Positions 36,088-44,084 of a stretch of 64,000 nt of DNA are shown one piece after another. Each line of letters begins with the position of its first letter. Position 1 is the first letter of the stretch. The notes under the pieces were generated by a model, which had not been told where the DNA came from, searched no databases, and was given only the letters and a program-made list of their open reading frames with translations. This DNA is from Kibdelosporangium banguiense (GTDB taxonomy: Bacteria; Actinomycetota; Actinomycetes; Mycobacteriales; Pseudonocardiaceae). Made by a program: the position numbers and the translations under genes. The stretch covers positions 7,081,203 to 7,145,202 of the forward strand of contig NZ_JAGINW010000001.1 in assembly GCF_017876405.1 (NCBI RefSeq), in the 5' to 3' direction.

Positions 36088-36816
36088 GTGACGGTTCTGA
36101 TTCTGGGTGGGCGTAGTGAGATCGGCCTGGCTGTGGGGACGCGGCTGGCCCAAGGTACGGTTGTGCTGGCGGCAAGGCGTTCGTCGACATTGGACGATGA
36201 AGCCAAGACGCTGCTGGACGCGGGCGCCCAGAAGGTCGAGCGGGTCGAGTTCGACGCTGACGACATCGGCAGTCACCAGAAGGTTCTCGAGGATGTGTTC
36301 GCCAGGTTCGGGCCTGTTGACACCGTTGTCACGGCGTTTGGGATTCTGGGGGATCAGGGGCGGGCCGAGCGGGATGCCGCGCACGCGGTTGAGATTGTCC
36401 ACACCGATTATGTCGCGCATGTGAGTGTTTTGACGCATGTGGCGAATCTGTTGCGGAGGCAGGGGAGCGGATCGGTTGTGGTGTTCTCGTCCGTCGCGGG
36501 CTTCCGGGTGCGGCGCGCCAATTATGTTTATGGGTCCGCCAAGGCTGGGCTGGATGGGTTCGCCAGTGGGCTGGCGGATGCCTTGCACGGCAGTGGCGTG
36601 CATCTTTTGCTTGTGCGGCCTGGGTTTGTGATCGGGCGGATGACCGCAGGCATGTCGCCCGCGCCTTTTTCCAGTACTCCGAACCAGGTCGCCGATGCCA
36701 CGGTCAAGGGGTTGCGGCATCGGCGATCTGTGGTCTGGGTGCCGGGTGTGCTGCGGCCGGTGTTCGCGGTCATGCGGGTGTTGCCGCGAGCTGTCTGGCG
36801 CAGGATGCCCCGGTAG
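36088..36816 (+). CDS. SDR family reductase, DprE2-like
   Basis: A 242-residue short-chain dehydrogenase starting at GTG 36088. Cofactor motif LILGGRSEIGLAV, the NAG-like segment VTAFGILGDQ, and catalytic Ser/Tyr/Lys in VFSSVAGFRVRRANYVYGSAKAGLDG. The C-terminal VRPGFVIGRMTAGM and PNQVADATVKGL match the decaprenylphosphoryl-2-keto-ribose reductase (DprE2) group that makes arabinose donors for the cell wall. DprE1 is not adjacent, as would be expected of the classic pair, so the substrate is less certain. It is tail-to-tail with the DUF305 gene. Confidence 0.85.
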   Translation: MTVLILGGRSEIGLAVGTRLAQGTVVLAARRSSTLDDEAKTLLDAGAQKVERVEFDADDIGSHQKVLEDVFARFGPVDTVVTAFGILGDQGRAERDAAHAVEIVHTDYVAHVSVLTHVANLLRRQGSGSVVVFSSVAGFRVRRANYVYGSAKAGLDGFASGLADALHGSGVHLLLVRPGFVIGRMTAGMSPAPFSSTPNQVADATVKGLRHRRSVVWVPGVLRPVFAVMRVLPRAVWRRMPR

Positions 36817-37368
36817 TTACGGCTTGGACTTCTTCACCTCGGCGATCTGCTTTTCCTGGTTCTTGATGATCTTGCCGGCCAGCGCCTTGGTGTCGGCGTG
36901 CATGCCGTTCTTTATCACGTCCTGGGACATCGTCACACCGTTCTCCAGGTGCTTGACGATCAGGGCGAGCCACTTCGTGTCGAAGTCCGCGCCGGTGGCG
37001 GAGTCCAGCGCCTTGATGTCGGCCTGGTTGACCATGCCGGGCATGTCGTGACCGCCCATCGAGGCGTCCATCGGCTGCGGGCTGTTCCACGCGGTCAGCC
37101 AGGCGCGCATCTGCTTGATGTCCCTGTCCTCCCCGGCCAGCAGCGAGGCCGCGGTCTCCCGGACCTGATCGGTGCCACCCTTGTTGGTGGCCATGTCCAC
37201 GATCATGATCGTCTGCTGGTGGTGCGGGATCATCTCCAGCGAGAACTTGACGTCGGCGTCGTTGTGATCCACGCCCTTCTGTGCGGCGGGGGCCGCCGCG
37301 TTGCCGGACGAACATCCGGTCAGTGCCAGTGCGATGAGTGTCACCACAGCCATCAAACGTGTGCGCAT
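36817..37368 (-). CDS. DUF305 lipoprotein
   Basis: A 183-residue exported protein. The N-terminal MRTRLMAVVTLIALALTGCSS is a lipoprotein signal with the lipobox LTGC. The mature part is a DUF305 domain with the hallmark FSLEMIPHHQQTIMIVDMA, a second Met/His stretch (GGHDMPGM) and WLALIVKHLENGVTMSQDVIKNG. DUF305 proteins are ferritin-like four-helix bundles often linked to copper or other metal handling. ATG 37368 has a GGAG ribosome site; the ORF can be extended 19 codons without support. There is no metal operon next to it here. Confidence 0.9.
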   Translation of the reverse strand: MRTRLMAVVTLIALALTGCSSGNAAAPAAQKGVDHNDADVKFSLEMIPHHQQTIMIVDMATNKGGTDQVRETAASLLAGEDRDIKQMRAWLTAWNSPQPMDASMGGHDMPGMVNQADIKALDSATGADFDTKWLALIVKHLENGVTMSQDVIKNGMHADTKALAGKIIKNQEKQIAEVKKSKP

Positions 37369-37463
37369 CTCGTCTCCATTTCCTCCACCCCGAGATACGG
37401 ACGTGGCCGCCGGGCGGTTCAACACGATGCCCGATTTGTCGTGAAACCGTGTTCCGGTGCAGG

Positions 37464-38591
37464 TCAGACGATGTTGTGTTCCGGCCGGACAGTGCCAGCG
37501 AACCGGCGTACGTCCAGTGCGGACACATCGACCACCGGTGTGTGCCCGAGTACGAGGTCCCGCAGCACTTCGCCGATCGCCGGTCCCTGCAGGAATCCGT
37601 GGCCGGAGAACCCGCCCGCGTACAGAAACCGGCTGACGTGAGGGGATTCGCCGACGATCGCGTTGTGGTCCGGGGAGATTTCGTACAAACCCGCCCAGCC
37701 GTGCGCGAGTCCGACATCACCGAGTGCGGGCGCCCGGCGGGCCACCGCGATCCCCAGTCGTTCCAGCCATTCGTCGGACACCCGAAGGTCGAAACCGTAC
37801 TCCTGGTCCGGATCGGACATTCCGATCAGCAGCCCGGCACCTTCCGGGTGGAAGTAGAAAGTACTGCCGAAGTCGATGGTCATCGGCAACCCGGGCGGCA
37901 CGCCGAACGGCTCCGTCACGCGGATCTGCCTGCGCAACGGCTTCACTGGCAACGAAACCCCGGCCATTTCGCCCACCGACGCCGACCACGCCCCGGCGGT
38001 GCACACCACGACGGAGGCCGGAATGAAGTCCTGTTCGGTAGAAATACCAACGATCCGGCCATCGGTGACTGTGATTCCCGTGACGGCACAGTGCTGGCGG
38101 ATCGTCGCACCCAGCCGTCTTGCAGCGGCTGCATATCCCTGGACCACGGCCTCAGGCGTGCAATGTCCATCACGTGGTGAATAGGCAGCGGCGATCAAAC
38201 CTTCGCCGGACACCAGAGGAGAAAGCGCGCACGCCTCCGAGACTGAGATCATCCGGCTCGGCACGCCCATCGAGTTCTGCAGGGACACACTCCGCGTGAA
38301 AGCCTCGACGTCCGCGGGATTGTCCAAAAGGAACAGATAGCCGTGCTGGCGCAGGTCGATCTCCGCGCCCGGCCGCGTGCCGAACCGTTCGAACGCCTCC
38401 AGGCTGCGCAGCCCCAGCGAGATGTTCACCGGATCGGAAAACTGTGCCCGCACGCCGCCGGCCGCCCGGCTGGTGCTGCCGGACGCGAGGGTGTCCCGCT
38501 CCAGCAGCACCACGCCGACGCCGGCCTCGGCGAGATGGAACGCGGTGCTCACGCCCATCACGCCGCCGCCGATGACGACGACGTCGGTCAC
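37464..38591 (-). CDS. FAD-dependent oxidoreductase (DAO/sarcosine oxidase type)
   Basis: A 375-residue flavoprotein of the D-amino-acid oxidase/sarcosine oxidase beta fold. The FAD motif is VVIGGGVMGVSTAFHLAEAG at the N-terminus, followed by SRAAGGVRAQF. The C-terminal GLAHGWAGLYEISPDHNAIVGESP and FLYAGGFSGHGFLQGPAIGEVL are the usual second FAD contacts. It would oxidise the C-N bond of an amine or amino acid. It overlaps the upstream aldehyde dehydrogenase by 4 bases, so an amine-to-aldehyde-to-acid sequence is plausible. It is the last gene of a minus-strand operon. Confidence 0.88.
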   Translation of the reverse strand: MTDVVVIGGGVMGVSTAFHLAEAGVGVVLLERDTLASGSTSRAAGGVRAQFSDPVNISLGLRSLEAFERFGTRPGAEIDLRQHGYLFLLDNPADVEAFTRSVSLQNSMGVPSRMISVSEACALSPLVSGEGLIAAAYSPRDGHCTPEAVVQGYAAAARRLGATIRQHCAVTGITVTDGRIVGISTEQDFIPASVVVCTAGAWSASVGEMAGVSLPVKPLRRQIRVTEPFGVPPGLPMTIDFGSTFYFHPEGAGLLIGMSDPDQEYGFDLRVSDEWLERLGIAVARRAPALGDVGLAHGWAGLYEISPDHNAIVGESPHVSRFLYAGGFSGHGFLQGPAIGEVLRDLVLGHTPVVDVSALDVRRFAGTVRPEHNIV

Positions 38592-40132
38592 AGGCGGAAC
38601 TCGAGGTCGGGGCTCACGGTCGCGACGTCCATCTGGGCCTTCTGCAGCTTGCCGGAGAAGTCCCAGTTCATCGACTGCCAGCGGGTGAACTGGTCGAGCA
38701 CCCAGATGCCGGACTGACGGCTTCCGTTGCCGGACTTGCCGTTTCCGCCGAACGGCAGGTGCGCCTCGGCCCCGGAGGTGGAGTTGTTCACGCTGACCAT
38801 GCCCGCGCCGATGCCCTGCCGAAAGCGGAAAGCAGTCGCCGGGTCGGTCGTGTAGACCGAAGAGGACAGTCCGTACCCGGGCTTGTTGGCCAGAGAAATA
38901 GCCTCGTCGAGCGTGCGATACGTGGTGACGCCGACCAGCGGGCCGAACGTCTCCTCCAGGAAGACCCGGTCATCCGGACGTACCCCGTCCAAGATCACCG
39001 GATGGTAGAACAGCCCGGACGCGGGGTCACCGGCGAAGCCGGAACGCGGGTTGCCCGCGGTGATCCGGCCGGTCCCGGTCGAGCCGAGCACCCTGTGGTG
39101 CGAGCCGATCCAACCGAGGAAAGACTCGTAGGACTCGGCGAACTTCGCGTCCAGCAACGGTCCGAAAAGGACATCGTCCTGGTCCGGCGTGCCCACGCGC
39201 GCCGCCTGGACAGCCGCGTCGAACCGGGAGACGAACTCGTCGTGGACGTCCTCGTGCACGATGACCGTGCCCAGCGAGGTGCAGCGCTGCCCGGCCGTGC
39301 CGAACCCGGAGAACAGGGCGCCTTCCACAGCCAGGTCCAGCTCGGCGTCCGCCGTCACGACCATGGGGTTCTTGCCGCCGAGCTCCAGGCACGGCGACTG
39401 CAGGTGCCGCCCGCACAGCTCGCCGATCTTGGCGCCGACCGCGCTGGATCCGGTGAACCCGACCTTGTCGACCAGCCCTGCCTCCAGCGACTGCGACAGC
39501 CCGTCGAAAGTCGCCTGACCGTCGGCGAAGACCAGGTTGAGCACGCCTTCGGGCAACCCGGCGCGCCAGATCAGCTCGGCGAACGCCCTGGCACTGGCGG
39601 CGGCGTACTCGGCCGGTTTCCAGACCACGGCGTTTCCGCAGAGCAACGCTGGGACGAGGTACCAGGACGGCACGGCGACCGGGAAGTTACCCGCAGTGAT
39701 GATGGTGGCCACGCCGACCGGCACGCGGAAGGTGAACAGCTGCTTGTCAGGCATCTCGGACGGCACGGTCTGGCCGTAGAGCCGCCGGCCTTCGCCGAGG
39801 AAGAAGTCGCACGTGTCGACGATCTCCTGCACCTCGCCGCGGGCCTCCGCGATCGGCTTGCCGATCTCGCGCGTGACCAGCTGGGCCAGGGTTTCGGCGT
39901 TGGCCGCGACCAACCGGCCGAGCGCGGCCACGAACTGGCCACGCACGGGCGCCGGGACGGCGGCCCACTCACGCTGGGCACGCCGGCCGGATTCGGCGGC
40001 GGCCTTCATCGCGTCCGGGCCGGCCAGCCGGACGGTCGCCACGACGTCGTCGAGATTCGCCGGGTTGAGGGACTTGTAGTCGGAACCCGCTGACCAGGTT
40101 TTGCCTTCGATCAAGGTTTCAAGCGTCTGCAC
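38588..40132 (-). CDS. Aldehyde dehydrogenase family protein
   Basis: A 514-residue aldehyde dehydrogenase starting at GTG 40132, inside the end of the preceding monooxygenase gene. Visible motifs are the cofactor loop VGFTGSSAVGAKIG, the general-base Glu in CLELGGKNPMVV and the nucleophile Cys284 in GTAGQRCTSLGTV. The sequence leans toward the ALDH7/piperideine-6-carboxylate or semialdehyde dehydrogenase branch, though I am not certain. Overlaps of 22 bases upstream and 4 bases downstream show a tight operon with an FAD oxidase and a monooxygenase, consistent with catabolism of an amine- or ketone-containing compound. Confidence 0.88.
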   Translation of the reverse strand: MQTLETLIEGKTWSAGSDYKSLNPANLDDVVATVRLAGPDAMKAAAESGRRAQREWAAVPAPVRGQFVAALGRLVAANAETLAQLVTREIGKPIAEARGEVQEIVDTCDFFLGEGRRLYGQTVPSEMPDKQLFTFRVPVGVATIITAGNFPVAVPSWYLVPALLCGNAVVWKPAEYAAASARAFAELIWRAGLPEGVLNLVFADGQATFDGLSQSLEAGLVDKVGFTGSSAVGAKIGELCGRHLQSPCLELGGKNPMVVTADAELDLAVEGALFSGFGTAGQRCTSLGTVIVHEDVHDEFVSRFDAAVQAARVGTPDQDDVLFGPLLDAKFAESYESFLGWIGSHHRVLGSTGTGRITAGNPRSGFAGDPASGLFYHPVILDGVRPDDRVFLEETFGPLVGVTTYRTLDEAISLANKPGYGLSSSVYTTDPATAFRFRQGIGAGMVSVNNSTSGAEAHLPFGGNGKSGNGSRQSGIWVLDQFTRWQSMNWDFSGKLQKAQMDVATVSPDLEFRL

Positions 40133-41580
40133 GCGTCCACGATGTCATAGGCGGCCAGGTCCGCAGTCCTTGTGCGCCGGTCGTACTCGGACACCAGCCC
40201 CGGCCAGTTCGTCACGACCCGGCCGGACTCCGTGCGATACCAGCTTGCGCAGGTGGCCCACACCGTTCCGGCAAGCCGGCGCTGCATTTCGGCGTCAAAA
40301 CGGTCAGCGACTTCGGTCCGCACATTCAACGCGGTGCCGCTCCGCAGTTGGCGGACGAGCTTCGTGATGTACCGGGCCTGACGCTCGAGCATGTAGATGA
40401 TCGAACCGGCGCCGAGGTTCGTGTTCGGCCCGTACATCAGGAACAGGTTCGGGAAGCCGGGAACGGCCATCCCGAGGTACGCCCGCGCCCCGCCGGCCCA
40501 CGCGTCGGTGTGCAGATCCTTGCCGTCCAGGCCACGCACAGTCATGGGAGCGAGGAAGTCCGCAGTCGCGAAGCCGGTTCCGTAGATGATCGTGTCGACC
40601 TTGTGCTCGACGCCGTCGGCCGTCCGCACGCCGTCGGGCGTGATCCCGGTGATCTCGGCCGTCTCGACGCGCACGTTCGGCTGAGCCAGCGCCGGGTAGT
40701 AGTCGTTGGCGAACAGGATCCGTTTGCACCCGGCCGGATAGTCCGGCGTGAGGGTCTTGCGCAGCTCGCGGTCGCGGACCTGCAGACGCAGAAAGCCCAG
40801 TGATATCCATTGGACGAGATGCGCGATCGAGTGATTGCCGATCAGGCCTTTGGTGATCGTCTCGCACAGCGCCCAGACCGAGACCCGCCCGGCCGACTGG
40901 GTCAGCGGAAACCGCCGGAACAGTTTGTGGTGCCAGCGGCTGTACTGCCGGTCGGGTTTCGGCAGGAGATAGGGCGCGGTGCGCTGAAAGATCGTCAGAC
41001 GGCCCACAACGGGCTGGATCTGCGGCACGAACTGAATGGCGCTGGCACCCGTGCCGATGACCGCGACTCGTTCGCCGGTCAGGTCGTGGTCCTGATCCCA
41101 GTGGGCCGAATGGAAACTGCGGCCGCGGAAGTCCGCCATGCCAGGAATGTCCGGCATCGACGGCCGGGACAGCTGGCCCACGGCCGAGACCAGCACGTCG
41201 AACTCCAGCGTCTTACCAGCGGCGGTCGAGACGCGCCACCGGTTGGCCGCCGCGTCGAATTCGGCGGCGGTCACCTCGGTGCCGAACCGGATATGGGCGT
41301 CGATGCCGTACTTTCTGGCCGTGTTCTTCATATAGTCGTGGATGTCCGACCGCAGCGAGAACCGTTTGGGCCAGGTGGTGTGCGGTTCATAGGAGAAGCT
41401 GTAGAGCGGCGAGGGGATGTCGCACCCGGCGCCCGGATACGTGTTCTCCCGCCACACCCCACCGAGTTCATCCGCCTTGTCCAACAGGGTGATGTCGCGC
41501 AGACCGGCGCGTTTGAGTTCGATGGCGATACCCAGCCCGGCGAACCCCGTTCCGACGATCCCGATCGACGGCGTTGTCAT
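40111..41580 (-). CDS. Flavin-containing (Baeyer-Villiger-like) monooxygenase
   Basis: A 489-residue two-dinucleotide flavoprotein. The FAD motif GIVGTGFAGLGIAIELKRAG is at the N-terminus, the NADPH motif VAVIGTGASAIQFVPQI in the middle. The signature FRGRSFHSAHWDQD fits the Baeyer-Villiger fingerprint FxGxxxHxxxW. It would insert oxygen next to a ketone using NADPH and O2. It overlaps the upstream LmeA-like gene by 4 bases and the downstream dehydrogenase by 22, so it is co-translated with both. The substrate is unknown. Confidence 0.92.
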   Translation of the reverse strand: MTTPSIGIVGTGFAGLGIAIELKRAGLRDITLLDKADELGGVWRENTYPGAGCDIPSPLYSFSYEPHTTWPKRFSLRSDIHDYMKNTARKYGIDAHIRFGTEVTAAEFDAAANRWRVSTAAGKTLEFDVLVSAVGQLSRPSMPDIPGMADFRGRSFHSAHWDQDHDLTGERVAVIGTGASAIQFVPQIQPVVGRLTIFQRTAPYLLPKPDRQYSRWHHKLFRRFPLTQSAGRVSVWALCETITKGLIGNHSIAHLVQWISLGFLRLQVRDRELRKTLTPDYPAGCKRILFANDYYPALAQPNVRVETAEITGITPDGVRTADGVEHKVDTIIYGTGFATADFLAPMTVRGLDGKDLHTDAWAGGARAYLGMAVPGFPNLFLMYGPNTNLGAGSIIYMLERQARYITKLVRQLRSGTALNVRTEVADRFDAEMQRRLAGTVWATCASWYRTESGRVVTNWPGLVSEYDRRTRTADLAAYDIVDACRRLKP

Positions 41581-42368
41581 TCGCCGACGTTATCCCGTCC
41601 AGGGAATCGGGGGAGGGTCAATGTGGTCGCCGCGGTGGCCAGCCAGCCCAGCAGGTCGGTGAGCGGGATCTTCTCGTGCCACCGTTCGGCCTCGCCGCGC
41701 AGCACGAGTTCGCCTTCGCGCAGTTCGACCTCGGTCAGCCGCAGGCCACGCGGCAGATCCGGGATCTCGACCAGGGTCGGCTTGAACCGTTCCACGGCCT
41801 TCCACCGCGTCCCGGCGACCTGCAGCACCCGGGGCGCCAGCAGGACGCCGTCGGCCACGACGATCGGCTCGACCTCGAGATGACCCCAGTTGCGCCGAGT
41901 CGCCCACCGGACCCGCATCACGGCGTCGTCACCGATGTCGACGATCAGATTCGGTTGCAGCTCCAGGACTTTGGCGCGCACGACCTCGGCGGCCACGGTG
42001 ATCTCCACCTCGACCGAACCGGCGACGGCGCTGGGCGTCGGTAACGACTGGAACTGCACCTGGCTGCAGGTCACCGCCAGCCGGCGGACCGGCGTGCCCG
42101 GCCAGGCGACATCCTCGGCGGCGACGTGGATTCTGGGCACCTGACCCAATGCGAGCCCGACGGTGTCCAGCTTGGTGTCCAGTTCGACCGGCGTCAGGGT
42201 GACGTCCTCGTCACCGGCCCGCATTGTCAGCTGACGGCCCATCACCCGGTCGCCGGCCGCCCGCACCGCGGCCTCCAGGACGGCGGCCGGGCTGCCCGAC
42301 ATCGCCGCGGGCAACAGTGCCTTCCCGGCGGCGAGCAGGCCTTCCAGCTCGCGCCACGGCCACGTCAC
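41577..42368 (-). CDS. DUF2993 (LmeA-like) protein
   Basis: A 263-residue protein from GTG 42368 without a clear signal peptide. The pattern of paired beta strands (RRLAVTCSQVQFQSLP, VEVEITVAAEVVRAKV, TLVEIPDLPRGLRLTEVELREGELVLRGEAE) resembles DUF2993, the tubular lipid-binding-type family that includes mycobacterial LmeA. Function outside mycobacteria is not known. Four-base overlaps connect it with the small gene upstream and the monooxygenase downstream, an unusual combination of a lipid-type protein with oxidative enzymes. Confidence 0.7.
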   Translation of the reverse strand: MTWPWRELEGLLAAGKALLPAAMSGSPAAVLEAAVRAAGDRVMGRQLTMRAGDEDVTLTPVELDTKLDTVGLALGQVPRIHVAAEDVAWPGTPVRRLAVTCSQVQFQSLPTPSAVAGSVEVEITVAAEVVRAKVLELQPNLIVDIGDDAVMRVRWATRRNWGHLEVEPIVVADGVLLAPRVLQVAGTRWKAVERFKPTLVEIPDLPRGLRLTEVELREGELVLRGEAERWHEKIPLTDLLGWLATAATTLTLPRFPGRDNVGE

Positions 42369-42532
42369 TCGGCCGGATCCTCGGCTGGTTTGTCCCGCTC
42401 GCGCGGGCGCACCGCGATCACGCCGGATTCGAGGTCGAGCGGTCCGTGCTCGAACCGCTCACCGGTGCCTTCGTCCTCCGCGGACTCCTTGCGGAGTTTG
42501 CCGGGGCCGAAGAGTTCACCGAACTGTCCCAT
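42365..42532 (-). CDS. Small DUF6191-like protein
   Basis: A 55-residue protein read from ATG 42532. The sequence MGQFGELFGPGKLRKESAEDEG followed by HGPLDLESGVIAVRPRE matches the pattern I recall for DUF6191 (ELFxPGxRH, then xIDLDSGxxVxR). It ends with a 4-base overlap (GTGA) with the LmeA-like gene, so it appears to be the first gene of that operon. An AGAGGG stands immediately before the ATG, closer than ideal, so the start may differ. Function unknown. Confidence 0.55.
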   Translation of the reverse strand: MGQFGELFGPGKLRKESAEDEGTGERFEHGPLDLESGVIAVRPRERDKPAEDPAE

Positions 42533-42608
42533 CCCTCTACGGTAGCCGGGCGAGGCCCCTGGTCGCACCTGGTGATTGCGGCCCGGGCGGGCGGGGTACC
42601 CGGATCCG

Positions 42609-43112
42609 ATGGAGGATGACAGGGAGTTACTCGACCGCGCCAGGGCTGGTGCGCGGGAACTGGTGCACGTGGCCAGGGACGGTGACACCGACGGCGTGTT
42701 CCAGGCTCTGCGCCGGCTCACCGAACGTCAGGGAATTGTCGGTTCGGACACCCGGCTGATTGTCGGGCAACTGGTCTCCGCGTCCGCCGAGATGATGCTG
42801 CAGCGGGTCGGCACGGCACCCGATGAGGTGACCTATGCGGTGGATCTGCGCGACGACGAGCAATTCAACGTCCCTATCGACGAACTGGAACCGCCGCTGC
42901 GCGCCACGGTCCGCGCATTGCTGGCCGAGTTGAACGGCCTGCCCGACGAGGCGGATTTCCAGCTCGATCTGGCCTTGCGGGAGCAAAACGTGCCGACGAC
43001 CCTGGATGTGGTCGTGCACTCCCTGCTGTGGACGATAGGGTTGCTGGAGTGGTGTGAGGCCGAGCAGAAACCGGCCCCCGAATGGCTGTCGTCCGGCCGG
43101 CTCTGCAATTGA
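42609..43112 (+). CDS. Hypothetical protein, helical, cytosolic
   Basis: A 167-residue protein from ATG 42609, divergent from the minus-strand operon with a 76-base gap. It has no signal or membrane segment and no family I recognise. It is rich in Asp, Glu and Leu. A helical N-terminal half (ELLDRARAGARELVHVARDGDTDGVFQALRRL) resembles helical repeats. The C-terminus has LLEWCEAEQKPAPEWL. GC and codon use are like the neighbours, so it looks like a real gene. Confidence 0.7.
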   Translation: MEDDRELLDRARAGARELVHVARDGDTDGVFQALRRLTERQGIVGSDTRLIVGQLVSASAEMMLQRVGTAPDEVTYAVDLRDDEQFNVPIDELEPPLRATVRALLAELNGLPDEADFQLDLALREQNVPTTLDVVVHSLLWTIGLLEWCEAEQKPAPEWLSSGRLCN

Positions 43113-43206
43113 ACGTTTCCATCTCATGCATAATCCGCGGATGAGAAGCCAACGCCGGTGATCCGTTCAGTGAATTGTCTTGCCAATTCACGCACCCGGC
43201 TGCATC

Positions 43207-43572
43207 ATGATCAACGTGGACGCTGCCAAGGGTTTCCGGCGCCCCCATTCGGTCCGCCGGTGCCCGGTGTGCCGATACCGCCCGGACGACCCGTACGAGC
43301 ACGAGGACATGCAGGCCGACCTCACGGTTGTGTGGTGGATAATCGCACACGGCCGCATTCGCCGGGCGCGTTACTGCTATCAGTGCGCTCCCAAAACCGT
43401 CTTCGCCTCTATCGACTGCGTACATTGCGGTGACGGGCCGCTTGTCGTACTGAAGTCACCCACTCAACCGGCCGGGGCATATGCCTTGGTCCGAATCGGG
43501 CTGACCTCATCCGGCTGGATCTGCACCCCGGCCGGTGAGTGGGTCTGCGCTCACTGTCAGACCGGTCGCTGA
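43207..43572 (+). CDS. Zinc-ribbon-like protein with four CxxC motifs
   Basis: A 121-residue protein from ATG 43207 (TTG 43180 is an alternative). Four CxxC pairs are present: CPVC near the N-terminus, CYQC, CVHC, and CAHC at the C-terminus. They are enough to bind two zinc ions. The stretch VVWWIIAHGRIRRARYCYQC and the hydrophobic segment AYALVRIGLTSSGWIC lie between them. No family is recognised. Its last codons overlap the 3' end of the convergent antitoxin-like gene by about 16 bases. No ribosome site decides the start. Confidence 0.6.
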   Translation: MINVDAAKGFRRPHSVRRCPVCRYRPDDPYEHEDMQADLTVVWWIIAHGRIRRARYCYQCAPKTVFASIDCVHCGDGPLVVLKSPTQPAGAYALVRIGLTSSGWICTPAGEWVCAHCQTGR

Positions 43573-43763
43573 CCCGGGTTGCCGCGGACCTTGCGGACGG
43601 CGCCTTCAATCTTGGAGTGGTACTTGCCGTGCGTCTTCTTGTCGACGAATCGGCCGGCGTTCTCGGCCAGCCGGGCTACCTTCTCCGGGTTTTTGCGGGC
43701 ATACCTGCGGGCGGCCTCGGTCGCACCGGCCAGCACTGCGAGCTTGCGGAACAGTCGTGCCAT
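43557..43763 (-). CDS. MT0933/Rv0909-like antitoxin family protein
   Basis: A 68-residue basic helical protein from ATG 43763, preceded by AAAGG. The pattern RKLAVLAGATEAARRYARKNPEKVARLAENAGRFVDKKTHGKYHSKIEGAVRKV fits the antitoxin family (PF14013) named after the Mycobacterium Rv0909 protein. I see no partner toxin beside it; the adjacent gene is the convergent CxxC protein. Family members without toxins are common, so an active toxin-antitoxin pair is not claimed. Confidence 0.75.
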   Translation of the reverse strand: MARLFRKLAVLAGATEAARRYARKNPEKVARLAENAGRFVDKKTHGKYHSKIEGAVRKVRGNPGQRPV

Positions 43764-44084
43764 GACAAGCCTTTCGCGAGCGGATTCCTGCCTTGTCAAC
43801 GTCGGGGGTACCCCGATGAGTTCCGCCCGAATCCCGGAGTTGATCATTTCGGGGCGCGGCAATTCCGTGCGTTCAGTCATGCACGCATTCGCATGCCAGC
43901 ATCCGTGGGGTTGCTCCGGATGGCGTAATACCTGGTGAACTAGAGGTTCGCATGGGTGGAACACCCGTCGACTTCACACCGCACTGAGCCCGCATCTGAC
44001 AGGCTCTTGGATCGTTAGACGGGTGCGCGCGGGCGGCAAGATCGGTAACAATGTCGGCGGCAGGCTGAGGCAAGGGGGATTGGC
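43764..44084. other. Intergenic region of 321 bases with no recognised gene
   Basis: The region between the divergent antitoxin-like and NlpC/P60 genes holds no convincing ORF in codon use. I looked for a ydaO/c-di-AMP riboswitch, which often precedes cell-wall hydrolase genes in actinobacteria, and found no convincing match. A TAACAAT near 44045 could be a -10 element for the hydrolase gene, without a clear -35. Confidence 0.4.

Noticed and set aside
43764..44084. Possible ydaO/c-di-AMP riboswitch before the NlpC/P60 gene
   Set aside because: The conserved riboswitch core could not be recognised in the region; a covariance-model search would be needed to reopen this.
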